Positions 6,495 through 12,419 of a stretch of DNA of 12,718 bases are shown here, in pieces (positions within the stretch are counted from its first letter, which is position 1; every line of letters starts with the position of its first letter). The notes under the pieces are model-generated. The model had not been told where the DNA came from, searched no databases, and saw nothing but the letters and a program-made list of their open reading frames with translations. The translations under genes and the position numbers were made by a program. Origin of the DNA: Candidatus Zambryskibacteria bacterium CG11_big_fil_rev_8_21_14_0_20_42_18 (lineage in GTDB: Bacteria; Patescibacteriota; Minisyncoccia; Phycocordibacterales; Zambryskibacteraceae); contig PCVB01000027.1 of the NCBI GenBank assembly GCA_002787855.1, positions 1 to 12,718 of the forward strand, written 5' to 3'.

Positions 6495-7367
6495 TGATTG
6501 ATAAAGCGCGGAGACAGTAGTTTCTTTCATGTGTTCCGGTATATATCTAAAAAATAAATCGGGGTCTATCAACTCAACTTCTAAAATCTCATAGCCAGTA
6601 TCGACCCTCACAAAGTCGACCCTGCATATATTAGGCAACGTCCGAAACCGTTTTAAAAAAAAGTTTCTCAAAGCGACAGTTTCATTTTGTATTGTCCTTG
6701 GCACATTCGACAGATTTAAATACACCGGATCTAATTTATCAGTGAAAATCCCAGGAAACCTCTTAATCCCATAAAGGAGAACACCATTAATTATAATGAC
6801 CGATATCTCGCCCTCAGAGACCGAAGATCTATAAGGCTGCGCAATAAAATTAAGCTGCCTATTATTAAACAAAGCAGCGACTACCATTTCATTATTGTTA
6901 TTTTTATTATACTTAAAAGTCAGGTAACCACTTTCCGATATACTAGGCTTTATAATCAGTGTATCTGCATTAAACCTTCTGCAAGTTTCAGAAATCACAC
7001 TGTTGATTTCTGAAGTTGTGTCGAGACCATTTAACTGCAGGGATGCTGTCGGTATCACATTCATGTGATTTATTTCATTCAGGTATTTATACTTATCGAT
7101 GTTCCAAAAAATAAAATTATAATCATTAACTAGTATGACCCCTTTTTTCTTGAGACGAGATACTTCTTTGATAAATTCCTTGTAGTGAAGGTGGTACCCC
7201 CATATACTTTTTAAAATAACCACATCAGAAGATTCTGAAATATTTGTAATATCGCTCAAGGTTGCAATCTCTGAGAATAGTCTCATGTTTCTGCACGCAT
7301 CGCGCATATAAATATCTTCATGGATTTTTCCTACATACTTCTCTGAAGAAGCAATGTATATTTTCAT
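6480..7367 (-). CDS. DcsG/RimK-like ATP-grasp ligase
   Basis: Predicted ATP-dependent ligase or cyclising enzyme related to the family of D-cycloserine synthase DcsG and other glutathione-synthetase-like ATP-grasp proteins. The 295 residues follow that family from end to end: VVILKSIWGYHLHYKEF (49-65), the WNIDKYKYL helix (88-96), the ATP Lys in LIIKPSISESGY (K140), AQPYRSSVSEGEISVI (E185, E187), YGIKRFPG (199-206), CRVDFV (248-253) and the Mg-binding EVELIDPDLFFR (E263, E265, D268). The start ATG overlaps the aminotransferase stop in an ATGA of 4 nt, so the two are translationally coupled and probably used together. No Shine-Dalgarno is visible. Whether it makes an amide, a ring or a peptide bond cannot be read from the sequence. 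It is not similar in architecture to the ATP-grasp protein at 3782-5080. Confidence 0.82.
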   Translation of the reverse strand: MKIYIASSEKYVGKIHEDIYMRDACRNMRLFSEIATLSDITNISESSDVVILKSIWGYHLHYKEFIKEVSRLKKKGVILVNDYNFIFWNIDKYKYLNEINHMNVIPTASLQLNGLDTTSEINSVISETCRRFNADTLIIKPSISESGYLTFKYNKNNNNEMVVAALFNNRQLNFIAQPYRSSVSEGEISVIIINGVLLYGIKRFPGIFTDKLDPVYLNLSNVPRTIQNETVALRNFFLKRFRTLPNICRVDFVRVDTGYEILEVELIDPDLFFRYIPEHMKETTVSALYQSFTNR

Positions 7368-8926
7368 GTTAATAGCTCTATAGACGACTTAAGTCTCAAA
7401 AAGGACTTTAACAAATCATCGTATTCTAACGCAGTAGTTGCTCTTACGACAAGCTGCTCACGATCACTCCAACAAAATGCTTTGCCCGGCAAAATTTTGA
7501 TGTTGCCTGATGTATATAAGAACTGCAGCATAGTTTTGTCATCAGTAATTCTAAATCCTTTGTAAGATTTTCCGAGCAACCTGCTTAAATCCAGTACTAC
7601 AAAAAAACCAGACTCAGGTTCAAGCGCTATACTCACATCCTTAATGCCGTTCATGGACTCGGTACTATCAATATTGAGCCTGATATCGTTAAGAGTTTTA
7701 TCTAGCAACGCCTTTTCTTGCTTTTCGAGATTATCGGCTCCCACAATAATAGATTTTACAAAAATGTATTTTTGGTAATACGTATTGGTGATGTTGGCAA
7801 GGTAATCCTCTCTTTCTTTCACTGTATTCACTTCTGATGAAAAAACCGCACTCATGGCTGATGACTGCAATAAAGACAGCGAGTCAGATATTTGAAATAT
7901 CCTATCGCGTATCAGAGAGCTTATTATTTCGTTAGCGACTATCATACCTGATCTAATGCCGGCTAACCCGTAAGACTTGGAAAGTGAGTATAACGTTATT
8001 GTATTATCAAAATGGCCACTTAAACTGCATATAGGTAGCGCGGGATTATTTCTGTCATATTCTAGACCAGCATAAGCCAAATCATCAACAATGAATACGC
8101 CCGTCTCGTTGCAAACATTGGAGATATCGGACAGCAACGATTTATCCATATGACTATAGACCACACCGGTTGGGTTGTGCGGGTTTAAATGTACAAAAGC
8201 GGCAACCTTTGGTGGCAAATCAGATCGCCTGAAAATGTATTTCCCGCGATTTATATCATAATCTGATTCAAGTTCATTATTCGTTTCAACAATAAGCCGC
8301 TTGAGTTTCTTTGGATCAACCTTCCAACCATTTGTACTTGTCAGTTGCAAAAGCCTGACCCGACCCCCTGCTCTTTCTGGTATAAACGTAAAAAGCCCGT
8401 AGTTCGGAGCCGTCATTAAGACCACATCTCCATAGTCCAATATCGCCTCCATAACCAGCGTGAACGCTTGAGTGCTAGAATGTGTGAAAATAATATTATT
8501 TTCATTTATTTTCAAGGAATAGAGCTTTTTGAAATATTTGATGACAGGCGCTTTGTCGGCATCATCGCCTGCGGCCAGCGGATAGTCGGAAAGTACTCTA
8601 CTTTCTAAAGAGTGCCTTATGTAAGTAAGGCATTTATCGAAAGGTTTAAAACGGGCAGGACTCCCACCGCCCAATCTTACTTTGTCTAAAGTGGGTCTTT
8701 TAAAACCTTTTATAAGAAGGTTCGAAGAAAGACTGTAATCCTCATAGGCTCTGGCTGCTTCTTGTATTTCAGGAGAACTCCAAGAGCCTAAAAGAGCATT
8801 CCCGAGATGGGGCAACCCTCCATAAAACAGTCTGTTGACTTGGTTGGAGGGGTACATGCGCACCACGGATCTTATGGATTTTGGAAGCGCTTTGTTTTTA
8901 ATAATCCTCTGTTTATCTTTGTGCAT
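7364..8926 (-). CDS. PLP-dependent aminotransferase-like enzyme (fold type I), long form
   Basis: Predicted PLP enzyme of aminotransferase class I/II, acting on an amino acid or keto acid; decarboxylase or cyclase chemistry is also possible. The catalytic set is complete: the phosphate-binding SST (150-152), the ring-stacking Tyr in APNYGLF (Y176), HLNPHNPTG (N251), VDDLAYAG (Asp281 or 282 and Tyr285), the Schiff-base Lys in YSLSKSYGLAGIRSG (K317, with R325) and the carboxylate-binding Arg in LVVRATTAL (R495). At 520 residues it is over 100 longer than a usual class I enzyme: about 85 basic N-terminal residues come before the LGGGSP motif, an acidic insert lies at 211-238, and another at 395-432. 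It is the first gene of an operon with the ligase and Nudix genes. The ATG at 8926 has only a distant AGGA in front. Exact reaction is unknown. Confidence 0.85.
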   Translation of the reverse strand: MHKDKQRIIKNKALPKSIRSVVRMYPSNQVNRLFYGGLPHLGNALLGSWSSPEIQEAARAYEDYSLSSNLLIKGFKRPTLDKVRLGGGSPARFKPFDKCLTYIRHSLESRVLSDYPLAAGDDADKAPVIKYFKKLYSLKINENNIIFTHSSTQAFTLVMEAILDYGDVVLMTAPNYGLFTFIPERAGGRVRLLQLTSTNGWKVDPKKLKRLIVETNNELESDYDINRGKYIFRRSDLPPKVAAFVHLNPHNPTGVVYSHMDKSLLSDISNVCNETGVFIVDDLAYAGLEYDRNNPALPICSLSGHFDNTITLYSLSKSYGLAGIRSGMIVANEIISSLIRDRIFQISDSLSLLQSSAMSAVFSSEVNTVKEREDYLANITNTYYQKYIFVKSIIVGADNLEKQEKALLDKTLNDIRLNIDSTESMNGIKDVSIALEPESGFFVVLDLSRLLGKSYKGFRITDDKTMLQFLYTSGNIKILPGKAFCWSDREQLVVRATTALEYDDLLKSFLRLKSSIELLT

Positions 8927-9200
8927 AATAGCTAAGATTGTCCTGACTATACACCAAACTAGCTTTAGTTAAAAATATTGAATTTGAGCTAGTGTGAGCT
9001 AAATATTAGGAATCGAGCTTACTGCACGCGTTACCATTGGTCAGCGTGTACGTCTAAAAAGTGATTGAGAGGGTAACTTTATGGAGAATGCGAATGGGAT
9101 GAATTTCTGACTGCCTTGCCCTGGAGAGTTGCCTGTTGTGTTCAGACCATGCCGACGGAAAGTTTAGACATAAAAAAATATATTCTGAACGAAGAAAAAT
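8927..9200. other. 274-bp non-coding gap with AGCT-centred repeats and a hairpin
   Basis: This gap separates the island operon from the oxidoreductase operon. It holds five AGCT cores (8930, 8961, 8987, 8997, 9016). These include a direct repeat TGAGCTA-GTG-TGAGCTA with a 10-bp period (8985-9001) and an inverted pair ACTAGCT / AGCTAGT (8958-8964 and 8987-8993). A further hairpin (about 9024-9050, arms CACGC/GCGTG) lies next to it. No convincing gene is present; the short plus-strand frames at 9081 and 9149 are dealt with as rejected. Confidence 0.5.
8946..8974 (-). promoter_or_regulatory. Weak candidate promoter for the aminotransferase operon
   Basis: On the minus strand TATAGT (8951-8946) stands 20 nt before the ATG, with a poor -35 (TTTTAA, 8974-8969) at 17 bp. 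The AGCT motif at 8961 lies inside the spacer, which would suit a regulator that controls access. Confidence 0.3.
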
Positions 9201-9791
9201 TTATTTTGCTTGTCGACCAAGATTGTAAACTTTGCGCTTGAGACGTTCGCGTCTCCATGTTCCTCCAAAGTGTTTTAGATAACCAAACTTGTGAACACGA
9301 ATGGGAGAAAAACCCGCAAACCAGAGAATGCCTCTTTTCAGTTCATTGGTGGTATCTCCAAAAATAATCCTTTGGGCCAAGGGAATCGTGTCAGAGGTGA
9401 CAATCATGGTGGCACTTCGGCCCTTCAGGAGCCTTTGCCAACTGATATTGCTTGTAAACTTGTAGGCAAATCCGGGAAGCCAAACTCGGTCAAAAAGACC
9501 CTTCAGTAAGGCGGGCATGGTAGACCACCACGAGGGATAAAGGACAACAAAATGGTCGCACCAACGCACATTCTCTTGGAAAGAGACTAGATCTGGTTCC
9601 AAATCTTGCATCAATCTGTAACCACTATGAAGAATAGGGTCAAATTTCATATGGGAGATACTGACCCGACGCACTTCGTGTCCCGCCTCTAAAGCCCCCT
9701 TCTCGTATTCACTAGCCAAGGTGCAATTGAAACTATCTATATCCGGATGACCAACAAGGATGAAAATTTTTTTGATTTTTTTTGAAAACAT
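9201..9791 (-). CDS. NAD(P)H-dependent flavodoxin-fold oxidoreductase
   Basis: Flavodoxin_2-type FMN/FAD enzyme of the NAD(P)H:quinone reductase / KefG-YwrO-MdaB group, expected to reduce quinones or other electrophiles with NAD(P)H in the cytoplasm. Visible: a first strand ILVGHPDIDSFN (11-22) that binds the flavin phosphate, the strongly conserved YPSWWSTMPALLKGLFDRVW block (85-104), a PGFAYKF substrate-side loop, and a later strand SATMIVTSDT. At 196 residues it has normal length. It ends with a basic tail (WRRERLKRK) and has no signal peptide. It is the last gene of a minus-strand operon. Its ATG follows the stop of the 76-aa gene by two bases, so translation is probably coupled. No clear intrinsic terminator follows. 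The stretch behind it is T-rich on the minus strand only. Confidence 0.88.
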   Translation of the reverse strand: MFSKKIKKIFILVGHPDIDSFNCTLASEYEKGALEAGHEVRRVSISHMKFDPILHSGYRLMQDLEPDLVSFQENVRWCDHFVVLYPSWWSTMPALLKGLFDRVWLPGFAYKFTSNISWQRLLKGRSATMIVTSDTIPLAQRIIFGDTTNELKRGILWFAGFSPIRVHKFGYLKHFGGTWRRERLKRKVYNLGRQAK

Positions 9792-9793
9792 TT

Positions 9794-10024
9794 TTATCTA
9801 GATAATCTCTGGAATTCTGCCTGATGTTCACGCATCACCACCATAGTGGCCGCCATCTCACTCTGGCCTGCCTTCACTCTCCTTTTGACCTCTTCTCCAA
9901 TTTTCTTGAAAAATTCAGGATTTTTTTCCATAAGCGCGAACATTTTCTCCTGCTCGGCTTCAGGCACATCCTTCATCTTGGCTTTGAGAGCCTGTCTAAG
10001 AAAAAAGCTTTTTATCTTTCCCAT
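9794..10024 (-). CDS. Conserved-looking 76-residue basic helical protein, function unknown
   Basis: Small soluble protein, predicted almost entirely helical, with many charged residues and no Cys. It reads KSFFLRQALKAKMKDVP at the start, then a PEAEQEKMFALMEKNPEF middle, then a long amphipathic helix to the end. I recall similar small proteins from Parcubacteria genomes but know no function and no named domain. It stands between the Lys-rich micro-protein (2-bp gap) and the oxidoreductase (2-bp gap), so the three are almost certainly translated from one message. The ATG at 10024 has no Shine-Dalgarno and depends on coupling. The pattern of substitution cannot be judged from one sequence, but the tight packing on both sides supports a real gene. 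Confidence 0.7.
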   Translation of the reverse strand: MGKIKSFFLRQALKAKMKDVPEAEQEKMFALMEKNPEFFKKIGEEVKRRVKAGQSEMAATMVVMREHQAEFQRLSR

Positions 10025-10026
10025 AA

Positions 10027-10092
10027 CTATTTAGCTTTCTCTTTCTTGGGTTTCTTTTTCTCCTTTCTTTCACGGAAATTTCCTTTGGCCAT
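10027..10092 (-). CDS. 21-residue Lys-rich micro-protein (MAKGNFRERK...)
   Basis: ATG at 10092, stop TAG at 10027, 21 codons. After MAKGNFRER the rest is almost only Lys, Glu and Pro, ending KKEKAK. The opening MAKGN/Q followed by a KEKKKPKK-like stretch matches tiny uncharacterised proteins I recall from many bacterial groups, so I think this is a real conserved small gene too short for ordinary gene calling. It lies 10 bp behind the matrixin stop and 2 bp before the 76-aa gene, filling the only gap in the operon. The strong positive charge would suit nucleic-acid or ribosome contact; that is inference only. No Shine-Dalgarno is visible. Confidence 0.6.
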   Translation of the reverse strand: MAKGNFRERKEKKKPKKEKAK

Positions 10093-10102
10093 AAATTATT
10101 TA

Positions 10103-11035
10103 TTAATTCTTAATATCCCCATTATAACAGAGAGCTTGAAGCGCTGCGAGATCAGCTTTGGTCAAAACGCCAGCCTCACCCTTATTAAGGTAATACATGA
10201 TTGCCTCTGTGTCATCGAGATGTTCCAGCCCTAAAGCATGCCCCAGTTCATGGGCGAGGATTCTCACTAACTTATCCTGACTACTAAATTCATAAATATC
10301 TATACTCCTCCCATCCTCACTCTGCGTGTACAAGCCACCGGTGAAAGATTCCCCGCGAGAAGCTCCAATGGTATTAAACTTTTCTACTTTGAGATTAAGC
10401 GATTGAGCAATGTGGTTAAGTGTCTCCACCAAAGAATTAATCTCATCCGTCACCGTATTCAATTGTCCCTCAAGAGTCTTCAATTTTTTTAAATCAAATT
10501 CTAGACTTATTCGTTCTTCCTCAAGCTTGTCAAACTGCTCTTGAGAATTTCTTTTGCTTCTGTTCCATGCTTCAACATGGTCTTCATAAACACTACTTTT
10601 CTCGTTAAAGGACTCAACTAAAGAACTATAGACACCTTTGGCGGTCTCGTATTCTGTTTTTAGACTTAGATATCTGGCCTGAAGTTCGTTATACGTCGCT
10701 TGATCTGTCTTGACGACGCCCTCGAGATTGGAAAGAGTCTTGGTCACCTCTTGGCGATAATCATAAACAAGATTGACCGCAATCTCTCCCGCTTCTGGTG
10801 TATAAGTGAAAAGTTCTTTGCCTAGGGGCTTCTCCCAGATTGCCTCGGCCGAAGCCATAGCCGAGAGAAAATTTGATTGGGAAATACCAAAGCGCTTATC
10901 AAAAGAGCCAAGCGTATAGGTAATCGGTTTTTCACACGAAGCGGGTTGGAAAATAGAAAGAATATATTCAGTAGCCAAGAAAGCGATAAGAAAGATTGCT
11001 GTAAAAACAAAAGCTTGTATTACTTTCTTTAACAT
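10103..11035 (-). CDS. Matrixin-type (metzincin) zinc metalloprotease, membrane-anchored or exported, with coiled-coil insert
   Basis: Predicted zinc endopeptidase. Residues 8-28 are a hydrophobic signal peptide or membrane anchor. The rest should be outside the cytoplasm. The zinc site is HELGHALGLEH (H262, H266, H272 with catalytic E263), followed by the Met-turn methionine M280 in EAIMYYLN. The first part of the catalytic fold is seen at about 37-92 (ITYTLGSFD, FLSAMASAEAIWEKPLG, IAVNLVYDY). Then comes a roughly 130-residue coiled coil (about 95-225) rich in Glu, Lys, Leu and Gln, and only then the GGLYTQSEDGRSIDIYEF strands and the zinc helix. So the coil is inserted inside the protease domain. 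The length (310) exceeds a bare matrixin domain (about 160) by the insert and anchor. It lies in the middle of the minus-strand operon, with 14-bp and 10-bp gaps on either side. Confidence 0.85.
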   Translation of the reverse strand: MLKKVIQAFVFTAIFLIAFLATEYILSIFQPASCEKPITYTLGSFDKRFGISQSNFLSAMASAEAIWEKPLGKELFTYTPEAGEIAVNLVYDYRQEVTKTLSNLEGVVKTDQATYNELQARYLSLKTEYETAKGVYSSLVESFNEKSSVYEDHVEAWNRSKRNSQEQFDKLEEERISLEFDLKKLKTLEGQLNTVTDEINSLVETLNHIAQSLNLKVEKFNTIGASRGESFTGGLYTQSEDGRSIDIYEFSSQDKLVRILAHELGHALGLEHLDDTEAIMYYLNKGEAGVLTKADLAALQALCYNGDIKN

Positions 11036-11049
11036 TTAAGAAAATTCTA

Positions 11050-11304
11050 TCACAACCCGATATCAAAAATTTTGCGCTTGGCCCTGCGCCCGGCCACTAT
11101 TTGAATTAGTGAAGGAGCAACCTTGAAATGCTTGGCGAGTACGCGAATGATGGCCACGTTGGCCTTGTCGTTAATCGGAGGCTCTTTGACCGAAACTTCG
11201 TAAATATCTTGTTCTCGACCGCCCGCCAAACCCAAAGTCGGCTGACTCACCCTTACCACTTTTTCTTCCCTAGCATTGGGCTTAGCCTTAACGATAATTT
11301 TCAT
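11050..11304 (-). CDS. DUF167 / YggU-family protein
   Basis: Small cytoplasmic protein of the widely conserved DUF167 (YggU) family, function unsettled. I start it at the ATG at 11304 (84 residues: MKIIVKAKPNAREEKVV), because GGTGGAG stands 9 nt before it and family members begin this way; the in-frame upstream ATG at 11340 adds twelve residues that lie inside the previous gene. Family motifs: KAKPNAREEKV (6-16), VKEPPINDKANVAIIRVLAKHF (39-60, normally PPxxGKAN; here Gly is Asp46) and VAPSLIQIVAGRRAKRKIFDI (62-82). The first 17 nt overlap the end of the preceding membrane-protein gene, and 14 bp separate it from the matrixin gene. Confidence 0.88.
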   Translation of the reverse strand: MKIIVKAKPNAREEKVVRVSQPTLGLAGGREQDIYEVSVKEPPINDKANVAIIRVLAKHFKVAPSLIQIVAGRRAKRKIFDIGL

Positions 11305-11306
11305 AT
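11287..11306. repeat. 20-nt exact repeat, copy at the DUF167 start
   Basis: cttaacgataattttcatat occurs here and again at 11602-11621, in the same orientation, 315 bp apart. The flanking bases differ on both sides. Each copy spells ATGAAAATTATCGTTAAG on the minus strand at a start codon. Confidence 0.8.
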
Positions 11307-11560
11307 TTAAAATCTCCACCGTCCTTTTCAATTTGGGCATTTACACTTCGTATATTTTTCAACCAATTTATCATAAAAATAATCGCCACAAGAAGAGAGA
11401 TACCCATTAGCCCAGAAGACCAACCAAGTTGCGTCGTACCGCGATAAAGAGATACTAGTAACAACAATTCATTGATAATAAGAATTATTAAAATAAAGAA
11501 TCCCCCTCTTCGCAAAATTGAGGAAAGAATTTTAACAAACGCAGTAAGAATCTTCATCAT
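11288..11560 (-). CDS. Small two-TM membrane protein, unknown function
   Basis: 90 residues. A short amphipathic start (MMKILTAFVKILSSILRR) leads into two hydrophobic segments (about 20-38 and 49-66) joined by a short loop, with a charged C-terminal tail ending DFKYENYR. No motif or family recognised. Its end overlaps the DUF167 gene by 17 nt and its start overlaps the stop of a 19-residue reading frame by one base (TAATG), so translation is probably coupled on both sides. The first or the second Met could be the start. A weak GGTAG lies upstream. It may be membrane partner or cargo-neutral filler of the operon; the sequence does not say. Confidence 0.65.
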   Translation of the reverse strand: MMKILTAFVKILSSILRRGGFFILIILIINELLLLVSLYRGTTQLGWSSGLMGISLLVAIIFMINWLKNIRSVNAQIEKDGGDFKYENYR

Positions 11561-11619
11561 TAAATTCTACCACTTTTCACTTCTTGTGCATCCAGCTTTT
11601 TCTTAACGATAATTTTCAT
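11560..11619 (-). CDS. 19-residue reading frame whose start duplicates the DUF167 gene start
   Basis: ATG at 11619, stop TAA overlapping the ATG of the membrane-protein gene (TAATG). It begins MKIIVKKKLDAQE. Its first six codons are identical in DNA to the first six of the DUF167 gene because a 20-nt stretch (11602-11621) exactly repeats 11287-11306; after that the two differ. It may be a leader peptide with coupled translation, a remnant of a duplicated DUF167 start, or not expressed at all. Confidence 0.35.
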   Translation of the reverse strand: MKIIVKKKLDAQEVKSGRI

Positions 11620-11621
11620 AT
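11602..11621. repeat. 20-nt exact repeat, second copy
   Basis: Identical to 11287-11306, located at the start of the 19-residue frame. It probably arose by local duplication or recombination between the two start regions. Confidence 0.8.
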
Positions 11622-11631
11622 CTTTTGCCAA

Positions 11632-11665
11632 TAACATCCTTAAATACTTGAGAATGTAAGGATGT
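11632..11665. repeat. 34-nt hairpin repeat, copy 1
   Basis: Begins taacatccttaaatac and ends gtaaggatgt. The 9-base arms acatcctta and taaggatgt are perfect complements around a 14-base loop. It matches 12314-12347 in 33 of 34 positions. It lies between the stop of the DUF2238-like gene and the start of the long minus-strand operon. There is no T tail on either strand, so it does not look like an ordinary terminator. Confidence 0.85.
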
Positions 11666-11685
11666 GTTGGAATTTGTTTATTTAC

Positions 11686-12270
11686 TTATTTCTCTCTTCT
11701 TTTTAAATAAAAGACGGCAAGAATTGCGCCGATAAAGTTTGAAATAAGATCAAGTGCTGTGTTTTCATATCCACCAACGTTTGTGTTTGGTAGAAGTACT
11801 GTCATCATAAATTCTACGATTTCATTTAAAGCACCGAGTCCAAGTCCTGCCATTGCAACAACAATGCCAACAGCTAGCCATCCAAATGGTCGGGTGAGAT
11901 ATTTCTTTAAAACGTAATACATGACGAGTGTTCCAACAAAGAAACCGAAAGCATGGATGATTTGATCGTATTTGAGAATATTGTATGGCTCACCAACAAT
12001 CGGGTAGATCATGAAAGTATAAATTACTTTACCGTTAGTCATTACAACCCCACCAAGCATATGTAAGAAGCTCCAAGCAAAAAGTCCCCAGAGAACAAAA
12101 TTTGGATACAAGACATGTTTTGTTGAGGCGAGCACTACCCAGAGAAGCAGACAAACAACCACAACATAGCCAATAAACTCAAAATTTTTCTGCAAAATAA
12201 AAGTTGTAGTAAATCCTGTAACCATAACTACAAACGCCCATAGTACCGTCTTCTGTTCTTTTGTTAGCAT
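11686..12270 (-). CDS. DUF2238 (YjdF)-like multi-pass membrane protein
   Basis: Integral membrane protein of 194 residues with about six hydrophobic segments (roughly 9-27, 33-50, 57-78, 104-120, 130-146 and 172-189). Polar residues conserved in the DUF2238/YjdF group lie near or in the membrane: H70 (FLHMLGG), Y101-D102 and H106 (KYDQIIHAFGF), E150 and E153 (GALNEIVEF) and NVGGYENTALDLISN (164-178). The group shows some likeness to VanZ-type proteins; no reaction is established that I know of. The ATG at 12270 has no Shine-Dalgarno. A TTGACG (12303-12298) lies upstream with a poorly placed TATCAT (12282-12277, 15-bp spacer), and an ATACT-GT-AGTAT palindrome lies between them. It is flanked on both sides by copies of the same 34-nt hairpin repeat, and the base usage looks like its neighbours'. 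Confidence 0.78.
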   Translation of the reverse strand: MLTKEQKTVLWAFVVMVTGFTTTFILQKNFEFIGYVVVVCLLLWVVLASTKHVLYPNFVLWGLFAWSFLHMLGGVVMTNGKVIYTFMIYPIVGEPYNILKYDQIIHAFGFFVGTLVMYYVLKKYLTRPFGWLAVGIVVAMAGLGLGALNEIVEFMMTVLLPNTNVGGYENTALDLISNFIGAILAVFYLKRREK

Positions 12271-12313
12271 GGCTTTATGATACTACAGTATTGGCGCCGT
12301 CAATTTATTTAAC

Positions 12314-12347
12314 TAACATCCTTAAATACTTGAGAATGTAAGGGTGT
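12314..12347. repeat. 34-nt hairpin repeat, copy 2
   Basis: Same orientation as 11632-11665, one difference (aaggatgt becomes aagggtgt), which keeps the stem through a G:U pair. Similarity fades but does not vanish beyond it: both copies continue into gtgttg and then a tattta-ttattt stretch. Followed by a 12-bp palindrome attcgcgcgaat (12390-12401). Confidence 0.85.
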
Positions 12348-12419
12348 TGTTTGGGGGTTGTATTTAGTTATTTAAATTCTTATTCTCCTATTCGCGCGAA
12401 TTAGAGATATGTTGGGGGG

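Noticed and set aside
9081..9110. Nine-codon plus-strand frame (MENANGMNF) with a GAGAGGG in front
   Set aside because: Too short to support, and no following plus-strand gene that it could lead.
8927..9200. tRNA or other structured RNA gene in the large gap
   Set aside because: No cloverleaf, T-loop or other recognisable pattern; only short stems with imperfect pairing.
9149..9241. 30-codon plus-strand frame (MPTESLDIKKYIL...)
   Set aside because: It has no Shine-Dalgarno, its end runs antisense into the oxidoreductase gene, and no family is recognised; it could be a remnant but one sequence cannot show it.
9824..10234. 136-codon plus-strand frame opposite the small genes and the matrixin end
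   Set aside because: Phe/Leu/His-rich composition is the complement of Lys-rich and helical genes; no start signal. The three minus-strand genes explain the DNA better.
11632..12347. CRISPR array or insertion sequence
   Set aside because: Only two repeat copies some 650 bp apart with a gene between, no spacers, no transposase and no clear target-site duplication.
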